Shown one piece after another: positions 30,601-45,600 of a DNA stretch of 64,000 nt. The stretch's first letter is position 1, and every line of letters begins with the position of its first letter. The position numbers and the translations under genes are program-made. Where the stretch lies: assembly GCA_002709385.1 (NCBI GenBank), contig PAQS01000010.1, positions 1 through 64,000 of the forward strand, read 5' to 3'. Origin of the DNA: Waddliaceae bacterium. GTDB lineage: Bacteria; Chlamydiota; Chlamydiia; Chlamydiales; GCA-2709385. Under the pieces are notes generated by a model. The model did no database searches, had not been told where the DNA came from, and was given only the letters and a program-made list of their open reading frames with translations.

Positions 30601-33600
30601 TGAGCAAAATCAAGATATTGATGCTGGGTTCATTGCAACAAGTGATCTTGCATCAATTGGTGATTTTGTATGGGAAGATTTGAACCAAGATGGCATTCAA
30701 GATATCGGCGAAAGTGGAATTGATACTGTTACAGTAAATCTTTACGACTCAAGCTTGGCACTTATTGATACTACACTCACTGATGCTCTGGGTGCTTACA
30801 GTTTTACAGATTTAATTCCTGATGATTACACTCTTGAATTTGTTCTTCCAAGTGGTTTTATTTTCACCCTACAAGATGTAGGTGCTGACGATACTGTTGA
30901 TAGTGACGCTGATCCTATCACTGGACAAACGACAACCATCACACTCACTGCTTCAGAAAATAATACAAGTGTCGATGCGGGGATGATTCAGGAAGCTAAC
31001 CTAGCTCGTATCGGTAACTTTGTTTGGAATGATCTAGATTTTGATGGAATACAAGATCTTGGAGAACCCGGTTTAGCTAATGTCACTGTAGAACTTTATG
31101 ACAATACAATGACTTTACTCGATACAACAGTTACTGATTCAAATGGTTTATACGAGTTTACCGGCTTATCTTCCGGTGATTATTCTGTACGCTTTATTGC
31201 ACCTAGTGGATTTGTCATCACCATGCAAGATTCAGGTGCTGATGATTCTATTGATAGTGATGCTGATCCTATTAGTGGTCAAACTGACCTATTTTCTCTA
31301 TCAGCAGGACAAAACCTAGACACTATTGATGCTGGAATGGTAAATGAAAGCACTCTAGCAACAATCGGTGACCGTGTTTGGGAAGATCAAAACTTTAATG
31401 GTCTCTTTGATGTAGGAGAAAATGGTGTCGCAGGGGTTACTGTTCAATTATTTGACAGCTCTCTAAACCTTCTTGATAGCACAAGTACTGATGCTTCTGG
31501 CTTATATTCTTTCACTAGCCTTATCCCTGATGATTACATTATTGGATTTATCTTACCTTCAGGATTCATCTTTACCAGCCAGGATATTGGTCCAGATGAT
31601 ACAATTGATAGTGATGCTGATCCAGTAAGCGGTCAAACAGCTGTGATTACTGTAGGAGCATCAGAATCTAACCTTAATGTAGATGCAGGTCTCCTTAGTC
31701 AAAGTAACCTAGCTTCTCTAGGTAACCTTGTTTTTAGCGATAATAATTTCAATGGTATTCAAGATAGCGGTGATACTGCACTCAGTGGAGTTACAGTTAA
31801 CTTACTTGATGCAGCAGATAATATTATCGATACTATTCTCACAAATTCTTCAGGACTCTATTTATTTGAAGACTTAATTCCTGGAGATTACAGAGTCGAA
31901 GTTGTGCTTCCTTCTGGGTTCTTATTTACCGCAAAAGATGTTGGTACAAACGATGCCATTGATTCCGATACAGATCAAGTGACTGGGCGAAGTGACCTCG
32001 TTACACTTGCTCCTGGAGAAGACAATCTTTCCGTAGACTCAGGTATGTTTGCTGAAAGTAGTCTTTCTGAAATTGGAGATTTTGTTTGGGAAGATCTTAA
32101 TTTCAATGGCATTCAAGATATCGGCGAAGCAGGTATTGCTGGAGTTACTGTAGAATTATTAGATCTTTCAGATGCTGTCGTAGCAAGTACAACAACAGAT
32201 GGAAGCGGTGCTTATAGCTTCACAGGAGTTATTCCTAACGACTACAAACTACGTTTTACAGCACCAACAGGCTTCCAATTCACTGCTCAAGATGCTGGCT
32301 CTGATGATAGTTTAGATAGTGATGCTGATGCTAGTGGTTTAACCGATCCTTTCACTCTAGGTCTTTCAACTGTTGATAATTCACGAGATGCTGGATTGAT
32401 TCAAACAGCTTCTCTTGCTTCTGTTGGAGACTTTGTATGGAATGACTTAGATGTAGATGGCATACAAGATCCAGGTGAACCTGGGGTTTCTGGGGTTACT
32501 GTCAATCTCTACGATGCATTAAATAACCTCATCGATACAACTCTAACAGGAGTCTCTGGTGACTACAATTTCACAGGGTTAATTCCAGGAGACTACCAAA
32601 TTGAAGTGATTGCTCCTACAGGATTCAATATTGGTTTTAAAGACCAAGGTGTAGACGATACCGTTGATAGCGATATTGACCCTATTTCTATGCGATCTGA
32701 TGTATTCACTTTATCAACTGGAGAAAACAATACAACAATCGATGCAGCTTTAGTTGCTGATAGTTCATTAGCTTCTGTTGGAGATTTTGTTTGGATTGAT
32801 CTCGACCACGATGGTATTCAAGATCCAGGTGAACCTGGTGCTAACAATATTACAGTCAATTTATTAGATAACAGTAGCACCATAATAGACACAACCGTCA
32901 CGGATTCTAATGGATTTTATGAGTTTGTAGGCCTTACTCCTGCTAACTACCGTATCGAATTTGTACTTCCTTTAGGCTTTTTGTTTACGCCACAGGATCA
33001 AGGTGCAGATGATACTCTTGATAGTGATGCTGATGAAATCACTGGACAAACTGCTCTTTTCACACTTGCTCCTGGAGAAAATAATGATACTGTAGATGCC
33101 GGTATCATCAATCAAGCCAACCTTGGAAGCATTGGTGACTTTGTTTTTGAGGATAGCAACTTCAATGGTATCCAAGATTCTGGAGAAAGCGGCTTTGCAG
33201 GAATGACCGTCAACTTACTTGACGCAAGCCTTTCTATCATCGATACAACAACGACAGATGCTTCTGGTTTATATAGTTTTGGCGATCTACTTGCCGGTGA
33301 TTATACAGTAGAATTTGTTCTCCCAACTGGTTTCATTTTTACTAATCAGGACAGTGGTGCAAATGACAATATTGATAGTGATGCTGATGAAACTACTGGA
33401 CGAAGCCCTGTAATTACTCTAGCTCCAAACCAAGATAATAATAGCGTTGATGCTGGTATAGTCGATATCTCATCTTTCGGTTCTATTGGAAACTTCGTTT
33501 TTGAAGATCAAAATTTTAACGGCGTATTTGATGGTGGAGAAAGCGGCATTGATGGAGTCGTTGTTCGCCTATTTGATGCCAATACTCTATTACAAGTTGA

Positions 33601-36600
33601 TATAACAAGCACTTCTGGTGGCGGACTTTATAGCTTTGATGACTTAACTCCTGGTGAGTACTTTGTTCGCTTTGAAGCTCCATCTGGTTTTGGATTTACT
33701 CTACAAGATCAAGGTGGCGATGATACACTTGATAGTGATGCAAATCAAATTAGTGGTGAAACAGCTACCATCACCCTCCTTAGTGGGCAAAATAATACAA
33801 CAATTGATGCTGGTTTAGTAGATAATGCAGACTTAGCTTCAATTGGGAATTTTGTGTGGGACGATGCGAATGCCAATGGTATTCAAGATTTGGGAGAAGT
33901 AGGAATTTCTGGCGTAACCGTCAACCTACTTGATAGTAGTCTCAATCTTCTAGATTCAACTGTTACAGATGCTTCAGGACTCTATACTTTTACAGATATA
34001 TTCCCAGGAAGCTATGTTGTTGAATTCATTCTCCCCACAAACTACTTCTTTACCACTCAAGATGTAGGTGCGGATGATACCATCGACAGTGATCCAAACA
34101 GCAGCACTGGACAAAGCAGTATTATCACTCTAAGTGCTGGTGAAAATAATGACACTATTGATGCTGGTATGACTCTAGGTGCAATCATTGGAGACTTCGT
34201 ATGGAACGATCTCAATATGAATGGCATTCAAGATCTAGGTGAAAGCGGATTAGAAAATGTCGCAGTAAACTTACTTGATAGTGCAGATAATGTTGTTGAC
34301 AGCACGATTACTAACGCAAGCGGATTTTATCAATTTACAGGAGTTGCTTCTGGAGACTACCGTGTAGAGTTTATCCCACTTGCTGGCTTCACTTTTACAC
34401 TACAAAATCAAGGTGCCAATGATAATATTGATAGCGATGCCGATGTAACAAGTGGCCGTACAGCGATTCAAACATTCACAGCAGGATCTGTCACTGATAA
34501 TATCGATGCTGGTTTAGTTGCTGACTTTACTTCAAGTGTCATCTCTGATTTTGTATGGCAAGATCTGGACTCCGATGGAATTCAAGATGCTGGTGAACCA
34601 GGAGTTTCAGGTGTTACAGTAAACCTATTTGATGGATCTGGAACACTTATCTCTACAACAACAACAAATAGTGCTGGCCTATATAATTTCACCGGAACCG
34701 TTCCTGGAACATACTACGTTCAATTTGTCGCCCCTCTCGGATTTGGTTTTACCTCCCAAGATATCGGCTCTGATGATGGTGTAGATAGTGATGCAAACAT
34801 CACAACAGGAAATACAGATCTTTTCACTCTAAGTAGCAACGAACAAATTTTTGATATTGATGCTGGTATTGTTGGTCCTGCTTCCTTAACCAATATCGGA
34901 AATTTTGTATTTGAAGACCTCAATTATGATGGTATTCAAGACGCAGGCGAAAATGGTTTAGGAAATGTTATTGTTAACCTTTACCGCTCAGATGATACGT
35001 TCATTGATAGTACAATCACCGATGCTTCAGGAAATTACTTGTTTAGCAATATTCCGGCTGGGTCTTACTACGCTGAATTTATTCTTCCAAGTGGCCTAAC
35101 CTTTACTCTGCAAGATCAAGGCGCAGATGATAGTTTAGATAGTGATGTAAACCCTGTAAATGGACGTACAGCAATTATCACTCTTGCTCCAGGTGCAACA
35201 AATCTTGATCTAGATGCTGGTGCCTTTGTACCTGCTACTTTCGGTGACAAAGTATTCCGAGATAGTAATTTCAATGGAGTATTTGACTCCGGAGAAGCCG
35301 GTATCGCTAATGTTACTGTTGAACTTTTAGATAGCTCATCATCTGTTGTCGCAAGTACCCTCACAGATGCAAATGGTGATTACTTATTCAATACAGTTAT
35401 TCCTGGTGACTACACCATTCGCTTTGTAAAACCAACAGGGTTTGCATTTACTTTCCAAGATACTGGTGTTGATGATGCAATTGACAGTGATGCTGATAGA
35501 GAAACAGGAGAAACTGAAGAAGTCACTGTTGTTGCTGGGCAAAACGTACTGAATTTAGATGCAGGACTGATTCCTAGTGCCGACTTAGCTGAAATCGGAA
35601 ATTTTGTCTTTAATGATTTCAATTTCAATGGAATACAAGATGTTGGTGAAGATGGTGTTGAAGGTGTTGTCATTAACCTATATGACTTCAATAGCAACCT
35701 CTTCCTCACAACAACAAGTGATGCAAGTGGGTTCTATGCTTTCCCTGAACTACCTCCTGGAAGCTATACTTTAGAAGCGATTTTACCAAGCGGATTCCAA
35801 TTTGCTCCAAAAGATGTAGGATCTGACGATCTCATTGATAGTGATGTAGATACTATTTCTGGTCAAAGTGATTTAATTACTTTAAGCCCTGGACTTACCA
35901 ACAATAGTATAGATATAGGCTTACAAGCCCTTACTACAATTGGTGACTTTGTATGGGAAGATCTTAATTTAAACGGTATCCAAGACCCTGGTGAATCAGG
36001 TATTGATGGAGTTACTGTAAACTTACTTGATGCTGGAATGGCAATTGTTGATACAACAACAACTGCCGGTGGACTCTATAGCTTTGTAGATATTCTTCCT
36101 GGCGACTACCACATACAGTATATTCTACCTTCGGGCTACCTCTTTGTACCAAAAAATGTTGGTTCTGATCAAAGCATAGATAGTGATGCAAATGTAGGTA
36201 CAGGTATTACCGATCTATTCACAGCAGATCCTGGAGAAATTGACCTTGATCGTGATGCTGGTATGTACCGACCAGGTACAATTGGCGATTTTGTGTGGGA
36301 AGATTTGAATGCTGACGGTATTCAAGATCCAGGAGAGGTTGGAGTTGGAGGAATCACCGTTAGACTCTACGATTCCTTAAATCAATTAGTACAAACAGAT
36401 ATTACTGATTCCTCAGGTTTGTATACTTTCAGTAATGTTGATCCAGGCTTTTATCAAGTAGAGGTAGAACTTGCAACAGGATACTTCTACTCCCCTGCTC
36501 TTCAAGGAGCAGACTCTGACCTTGATAGTGATATCGATCAAGTAAGTGGACGCTCAGCTACATTTGAAATTCAATCTGGCGATGCAATCACAAATATCGA

Positions 36601-39600
36601 TTCAGGTATTTACCAAAGAGGCAGCATCAGTGACTTTGTGTGGAATGACACAAACTTTAATGGTATTCAAGATGCTGGCGAACTCGGAATGGCAAATGTT
36701 ACTGTGAACCTTTACGACTCGATTAACGCTCTTGTTGGTACAGAAACTACAGATGCCTTAGGAAACTATCTTTTTGAAGATTTACGTCCAGGTGACTATC
36801 GACTCGAAGTCATTTTACCAAGCGGATTTTCTTTCACTCTACAAGACAATGCAGGTGATGACCTTACAGATAGTGATATTGACCCGAATACAGGAAGCGT
36901 GGATATCACCTTAAATTCAGGGGCCAATGAAACATTCTGGGATGCTGGACTTGTCGATAACAGTCTTTTAGCTACAGTCGGCGATTTTGTATGGAATGAT
37001 TTGAATCAAAATGGAATTCAAGATGCCGGTGAGCCAGGAATAGAAGGAATTACAGTAGAACTTTTTGATGATATTGATGCCCTCATCGCAAGTACAACAA
37101 CTGATGCTAATGGATTTTATTCATTCACCAATATCATTCCAAATGACTACTACATTAAAGTAAGTCCAGGAACTGGCTTTATCTTTACAACGCAAGATGC
37201 TGGTGGGGATGATTCTCTTGATAGTGACTTTAATACTGTTACAGGCCGAACAGATCCGTTTACACTCTCTACATCTCAAGTCGATAACTCTAGAGATGCA
37301 GGCCTTATACAAGTGGGATCCATCGGTGACTTTGTTTGGGAAGATTTAAATTTCGATGGAATCCAGCAAGGTAATGAATCCGGAGTAGCTGGTCTCACAG
37401 TAAATCTATATGACGAGTTTAGTAACTTACTTGATACAACAATTACAGATGGCAATGGACTCTATCTATTTGAAAATCTCGCCTCTGCTTCCTACTTCGT
37501 AGAATTTATGCTTCCAGGAGGTTTCCTCTTTACACATAAAAATGCTGGAAGTGATGTTGAATTAGATAGTGATGCTGATCAGACAACAGGACAAACAGAT
37601 CTTTTCTTTTTAGCTCCTGGAGAAGAACGCACAAGCTCCGATGCTGGTATTTATCAACTTGCATCTATTTCCAATTTTGTTTGGAACGATCTAGATTTTA
37701 ATGGAATCCAAGATCCTGGTGAAGCTGGATTCTCAGGAGTGAATGTCCGTCTTCTTGACGTTAGCCTCAACGTCATCGACACTGATGTAACAAACAGCAG
37801 TGGCTTTTATTCCTTTTCAAACCTTAATCCAGGAAACTACTACGTTGAATTCGAGCTACCAAGTGGATTCTCTTTCACAAAACAAAATATTGGTTCAAAT
37901 GACAACGTAGATAGTGATGCAAATCAAACTACTGGTCGTACCCTACTTATTCCATTAAACTCAGGCGATGCCAACGATACAATTGACGCAGGTATCTTAG
38001 AGCTTGGAAGTATTTCTGACTTTGTTTTTGAAGATACAAATGCAAACGGTTTACAAGATCCTGGAGAACTTGGAATTTCTGGTATTACCGTTAATCTTCT
38101 TGATTCCTCTGAAACATTGATTAGTACGACTGCTACAGATACAAATGGCTTTTACATCTTCAATGATCTTGGAGCTGGAGATTATATTGTTGAATTTGTG
38201 GCTCCTTCAGGATTTGCTCTCACATTAGCAAATGTTGGGGCTGATGATAGCATCGATAGTGATCCTTCACAAACAACAGGAAGAACTCCTCTAATCACCT
38301 TACTTCCTGGTGAAGATAACAATACTGTGGATGCTGGTATGACCATTGTATCCAGTACAACAGGAACAATAGGAAATTTTGTTTGGAATGATGTCAATTT
38401 CAACGGTATACAAGATGCCGGTGAAACTGGAATCGCAGGTATAGGTGTACAACTTTACACTTCTGGTGGAACTTTTGTTGCTTCTACAAGTACTAATGCT
38501 GGTGGATTTTATAGCTTCAATGCCGTAAATCCTGGTGACTACTTTGTTGAATTCATTAAACCAGCGGGACTCACCTTCTCTCCACAAGATGTTGGTTCTG
38601 ATGATACAGTTGATAGTGATGCTAATCCGACTACAGGTCAAACAGCTGTTTTCACTGTTAACGCTGGAGATCTCATCGATACAATCGATGCTGGTATGTA
38701 CAGTATAGGACCTATTGCATTAGGTTCTCTTAGTGACACAGTATGGGAAGATAGCAACCTAAACGGAATACAAGATGCTGGAGAATTAGGGATTGCAGAC
38801 GCGAGAGTAAATCTATTCGATAATGCAAACAACCTCATCGATAGCCAACTAACTGATGCAAACGGTAACTATTTATTCGATAATTTAAGTGCCGGAAACT
38901 ACCGTATTCAATTCCTTGCTCCAGGAACTGGAGATGGTTTTGTCTATACAGCAGCAAATGTTGGTGCTGACGATACTATCGATAGCGATGCTGATGAAAC
39001 AACTGGTCTTACTTCCCTCATCGCTTTAGCTGCAGGAGAAAATAACGATACTTGGGATGCTGGATTTTTCCGTACTGTTAGTATTGGCGACCGGGTTTGG
39101 GAAGATTTAAATTATAACGGTATTCAAGATGCTGGGGAACCAGGATTAGCTACAGTTACTGTACTTCTCTATGATTCTGCAGATAATGTGATTGACTCCA
39201 CAATTACTAATCCAAACGGCATCTACTCTTTCGAAGACCTTACTCCAGGCTTATATCGTATCGGGTTCTTGTTACCAACAGATCATTTCTTTACTCTGCA
39301 AGATCAAGGTGGCGATGACAGCATTGATAGTGATGCTGATGAAGTCACAGGGTTAACAGATCAATTCCTGCTTGAATCAGGACAAGAAGACAATTTAGAT
39401 CTTGATGCCGGACTCTATCGTCCAGTTAGCATCGGCGACTATGTTTGGGAAGATGCAAACTATAATGGTATTCAAGATAATGGCGAAGTAGGGATAGCAA
39501 ATGCCATAGTAACACTATTCGACGGCAGCGGAAACATTGTCGCTACAGACATTACAGATTCCGCAGGATTTTACCAATTTGAAGATTTAACTCCAGGAAC

Positions 39601-42600
39601 CTACTCTCTTGGTTTCACTCTTCCTTCTGGATATCTATTTACACTACAAAACCAAGGTTCAAACGATAACGTAGATAGTGATGCTGATCCTCTTACTGGT
39701 TTAACCACAGAAATGTTCTTCTTATCAGGAGCTGAAGAATCTGGATGGGATGCAGGTGCATATCGCCCCGTTAGCATCGGCGACTATGTTTGGGAAGATC
39801 TAAACTATAATGGTATTCAAGACGCAAATGAAATTGGACTTTCTGGAGTTAGTGTTGAGCTCTACGATGGAACAAATACTCTTATCGCAACAACTGCAAC
39901 AGATGTAACGGGCTTCTATCAATTTACTGGACTTACTCCAGGTGAATACCACATCGAAGTCATCGCTCCTTCTGGCTTTTTCTTTACACAACAAATGCTT
40001 GGATCCGATGCAAGCATTGATAGTGATGTAAATGAAAGTACAGGAATTAGCCCAAGTCAATTCTTCTTCTCTGGAGATGAAATTGATACGATTGATGCCG
40101 GCCTTTACCAAACTGCTTCTGTTGGCGACTTTGTTTGGGAAGATTTAAATGTTAACGGCATTCAAGACCCAGGTGAAATTGGAATTGAAGATGTTGTTGT
40201 ACAACTACTTGATGCATCAGATAATGTACTGGAAACAGTTCTTACAGATGCCAATGGCATGTACTTCTTTGATGAGCTTCTTCCAGGAGACTACCGTATC
40301 CTATTCCAAGCTACACCAGGTCTTCTTTTCCATACTCTACAAGACCAAGGTAGTGATGATAGCGTTGATAGTGATGCTGATGCAACAAGTGGAAGAAGTC
40401 ACCTTTTCTCATTAATTTCTGGAGAAAGCAATACAAGTGTTGATGCTGGATTTTACCAACTCGGATCCATTGGAGACTTCGTTTTTGAAGATATTAACTT
40501 CAATGGAATTCAAGATCTAAGTGATCCTGGTATTGAAAATGTAACTGTAAATCTCTACGACTCTGCAAACAATCTCATTGATACAACAGTTACAAATGCT
40601 GTAGGTTTCTATTTCTTTGATGATTTATTACCTGGTGACTATCACCTTGAATTCATCACTCCAACAGATTACTTCATCACATTCCAAGATCAAGGCTCTG
40701 ATGATTCTTTAGATAGTGATGCTGACATGATTACAGGAATCACAGATGATAAATTCCTTCTCTCTGGAACCTTTGACGATACTAGAGATGCAGGAATGTA
40801 TCAGCTGGTTTCCATCGGAAACTTTGTCTGGGAAGATATCAACTTTAATGGCATCCAAGATCTTGGAGAGCCTGGAGTTGCTGATGTTCTTGTGAATCTC
40901 TATACAAGCACAAATACACTCGTTGCAAGCACAACAACAAATGCTTCTGGTTTTTATCTTTTTGAAGATTTACTACCTGGTGAATATTTTGTAGAGTTTG
41001 CTACACCATCTGGATACTTTTTCACTCATCAAGATCAAGGCTCTGATGATCTTTTTGATAGTGATGCTGATCAAGTTACTGGTCGCACAGGAAGCCTATT
41101 TGTAAGCTCTGGTGAGCAAAATACAAGCTTTGATGCTGGTATGTACCAGAACGCTTCTATTGGTGATTTTATATGGGATGACCTGAACTACAATGGTATT
41201 CAAGATCCAGGTGAACTGGGTATTGAAAATGTCATTGTTCACCTTTACGACTCAACAGATCAGTTGATTCAAAGCACTTCAACAGATGCGTCTGGTTTCT
41301 ATTTATTCACAGAAGTGACTCCAGGAAACTACTATATACAAGTTGAAACTCCTGTAGATCATTTCATTACTCTACAAAATCAAGGTGCAGATGACAGTGT
41401 AGATAGTGATATTGCTGACCCAAGTGGAAAAAGCGACCTTACCTTCCTTGAGTCTGCTGAAGTTGATTTAAACTGGGATGCTGGTTTCTACAAGCTTGGA
41501 TCTATTGGTGATTTTGTTTGGGAAGATATTAACTTTAACGGAATACAAGATGCTGGTGAACCAGGAATTGAAAACATTACTGTTCGCCTACTCGACTCAA
41601 GTAACAATATTTTAGCATTCACAACAACGGATGCAGCAGGGTTCTATCAGTTCCAAGACCTCGTTCCTGGTTCTTATCGTCTTGAATTCCTTTTCCCTCT
41701 TTCTCTTACTCCTACACACCAAGATGCAGGATCTGATGATACCGTAGATAGTGATGTAGACGAATTTACAGTATTAACTGCTGTAACATTTGTCGAATCC
41801 GGCGAACATGATACAAGTATCGATGCCGGTGGATATGAAACAGCTTCTATTGGGGATAAAGTTTGGGAAGACTTGAACTACAATGGTATTCAAGATCCAG
41901 GTGAACCAGGTGTGGCAGGAGTCTTTGTACGTTTACTTGATGATACAAATACACTCATAGATACAGTTGTTACTCTCGCGAATGGAGCATACCTATTTGA
42001 AGATCTTGCTCCAGGAACCTATCATATTGAATACATTCTACCTAGCCAGTTCTTCTTCACGCTACAAGATCAAGGTAGCGATGATACAGTAGATAGTGAT
42101 ACGGATCCTGTAACAGGAACAAGCCCAGATATTACAGTTGGATCTGGTGAAGATAACTTAACTGTTGACTCTGGTGTTTACCGCTTAGCTAGCATCAGTG
42201 ATTATGTATGGGAAGATCTGAACTACAATGGTATTCAAGATCCAGGTGAGCAAGGCATTGAAGGTGTCATAGTAAACTTATTTGATGGAAACTCGAATTT
42301 CATCACAAGTACCCTCACAGATGTAAATGGTCTTTATCTCTTTGATGCATTAAACCCAGGTGATTATCAAGTTGCTTTTGTTTTACCAAGTGACTTCTTG
42401 TTCACTCAAGAAGATATGGGTAGCGACGATGCAATAGATAGTGATGCTGATCCATTAAGTGGTCTATCTCCTGTCATTACCCTTAGCAGTAACGAACAAA
42501 ACAATACAGTTGACGCTGGTATGTACCAGTATGCTTCTATCGCCGATTTTGTATGGGAAGATACCAACTACAATGGCGTACAGGATATTGATGAAGTCGG

Positions 42601-45600
42601 AATTGAAGGAGTCGAAGTTAATCTCTACGACAACGGAGATAACCTTGTTGCTAGTACTGTAACAGATGCAAGTGGACAGTATATTTTTGCAAATATTAAT
42701 CCAGGTGATTACTACGTAGAATTCCTCACCCCAACAGCTTTCTTCATCACACACCAAGATAGTGGTCCTAATGATACACTAGATAGTGATGCTGACGAAA
42801 CTAGCGGAAAAACTGATCTCTTTTCTCTTATCTCTAATGAAGACCGTACAGATATCGACGCTGGTATGTTCCAACTAGCTGAAATTGGTGACTATATATG
42901 GGAAGATCTCAATTACAATGGCCTACAAGATCCAGGTGAAGGCGGAGTTGAATTCGCTCTAGTGAGCCTTTTTGATGCTTACGGTAACTTTATCGATAGT
43001 ACATTCACTCTAGCAGATGGTGCCTACGCGTTTACTGATCTTCTTCCAGGTAACTACTACGTACAATTTACACCTCCTCCTGGATTCTTCCTTACTCATC
43101 AAGATATTGGTCTTGATAACGCCATCGATAGTGATGCGAATCAAACAACAGGACGTAGTGTTACAACATTCCTAAGCTCTGGAGAAGTAGAAGATAGCTT
43201 TGATGCTGGTATGTATCAACTCGCTTCTATCGGAGACCGAGTATGGGAAGATACCAACCTCAATGGAATACAAGATCCAGGTGAACCTGGAGTTCCATTC
43301 GTTGATGTCATTTTATATGATGGAACAGGAGCCTTTGTTGCTGCTACAACATCAGATTTCTTTGGTCGCTATGAATTTACTGATCTATTACCTGGTGAAT
43401 ACCACCTGCGATTCATCGAACCTACTGACTTCTTCTTTACAGATCAAGATCAAGGAAGCGATGACACACTAGATAGTGACGCTGATCCTCTTGATGGATT
43501 GACCATCAATACTTTCTTAGAATCCGGTGAAAATGATAATTCGTGGGATGCTGGCTTCTTCACGTACGGTAGTGTTGGTGACTTTGTATGGGAAGACCTT
43601 AATTTCAATGGAATTCAAGATGCTGGTGAACCTGGTGTAGCTAATGTTACCGTAAACTTGCTGGATGAAAATGAGCAGTTCATTGCGAGTACAACAACTG
43701 ATGCAAATGGCTTTTACCAATTTGACTCAGTACTAGCAGGTGAATACATCATTGAAGTCATTCCACCAAGCGATTACTTCATTACAAAGCTTGATCAAGG
43801 CTCAGATGACAGCTTAGATAGTGATGTCGATCCTCTAGATAATAAAACAGAAGCATTTTTAATCCGCTCTAGTACTTTTGAAGATCATGTAGACATCGGT
43901 TTATTCCAACTCGCCTCTATTGGAGATAGAATTTGGAATGACTACGATCTTGATGGAATTCAAGATGCAGGAGAAGAAGGCATCAGTGATGTAACAGTTA
44001 ACCTTTATGATGGCTCTTCTGTACTCATTAGTACAACTGTGAGCGATATAAATGGCAACTACGTGTTCATGGACTTACTTCCTGGTGAATACTTTATTGA
44101 AGTATTGCTTCCAGCAACACACCAGTTCTTTAGTCCAATGGATGTAGGAGCCGATGATACTGTAGATAGCGATGTTGATCAAACAAGTGGCAGAAGCGAC
44201 CCAACTTTCCTCAGCTCAGGAGAAGATGAAACTGGCGTCGATGCCGGACTTATAGGTTACGCTTCTATAGGTGACCAAGTTTGGGATGACTTGAATCTCA
44301 ATGGTATTCAAGATCTTGGAGAACCCGGAGTCGCTGATATCACAGTAAGACTCTATGACTCTACCGACACCCTATTAGCCACCACGGTAACGGATTCTCT
44401 TGGCTTCTATAGTTTTGATGATCTTCTACCTACTGAATACTATGTAGAATTTGTTATTCCACCAACCATGTTCTTCACAGCACAAGATCAAGGAATTGAT
44501 GAAAATCTTGATAGTGATGCAGACCCAGTCACCGGACGTACAGATTTACGTTTCTATGGATCAGCAGAAATGAATACAAGTACAGATGCTGGTATCTATC
44601 AATTAGGAGATATTGGTGATTTTGTATGGGAAGATCATAATGTCAACGGCATTCAAGATCTTGGAGAATTAGGAGTTGAAGGGGTTACTGTATATCTTTT
44701 TGATGGTACAGATACTCTAATCGCAACCACCACAAGCGATGTAAATGGCTTCTATGAATTTAATGATTTAATGCCAGCTAATTACCATGTAGAATTTGAA
44801 GCTCCAACAGGATATTTCTTCACTGCTGCAAATCAAGGTAGCGATGATAGTATAGATAGTGATGCAGACGAAAACACTGGTGCTGCAGAAGAGTTCTTCC
44901 TTCTATCTGGTGAGTTTGCAAACCGATGGGATGCTGGTTTGTACCGACTTGGAAGTATCGGTGATTTCGTTTGGGAAGACATGAACTTTAATGGAATCCA
45001 AGATGCCGAAGACCTCGGTATTCCTAACGTTGTTGTAAACTTATATGATGCAGCAAATGTTCTGATTGATAGTACTATTACAGATGCATTTGGCTTCTAT
45101 CAATTTACTGATGTTGTTCCACAAGTATATACTCTCGAGTTCGAAACACCTGATGGCTACAAAGTCACAAAGAAAGATATAGGATCTGATACAGAAGATA
45201 GCGATATCGATCCAATTACAGCCTTTACGGACCCAATGCTTCTATTTAGTGGACAAAACGATATAAGCCGTGACGCAGGCTTCTACCGTCCAGCTGCCGT
45301 AGGTGACTATGTTTGGGAAGATCTAGACCAAGATGGTATTCAAGATAGCTTTGAACCTGCTATCGCTAATATCGAAGTGAACCTATTCTCTGTCGATAGC
45401 CTTGGAAACGAAACATTCGTAAGCAGTACTTTAACAGATACAAATGGTCACTATGAATTCATTGACCTAGATCCAGGTGAATATGTTGTAGAAATTGTTT
45501 CACCATTTGATATGTATTATACAACAAAAGATGCTGGTTTAGACGATACGATTGATAGCGATACAAACCCAGACGGAAAAACCGATACTTTCGCTCTTGT

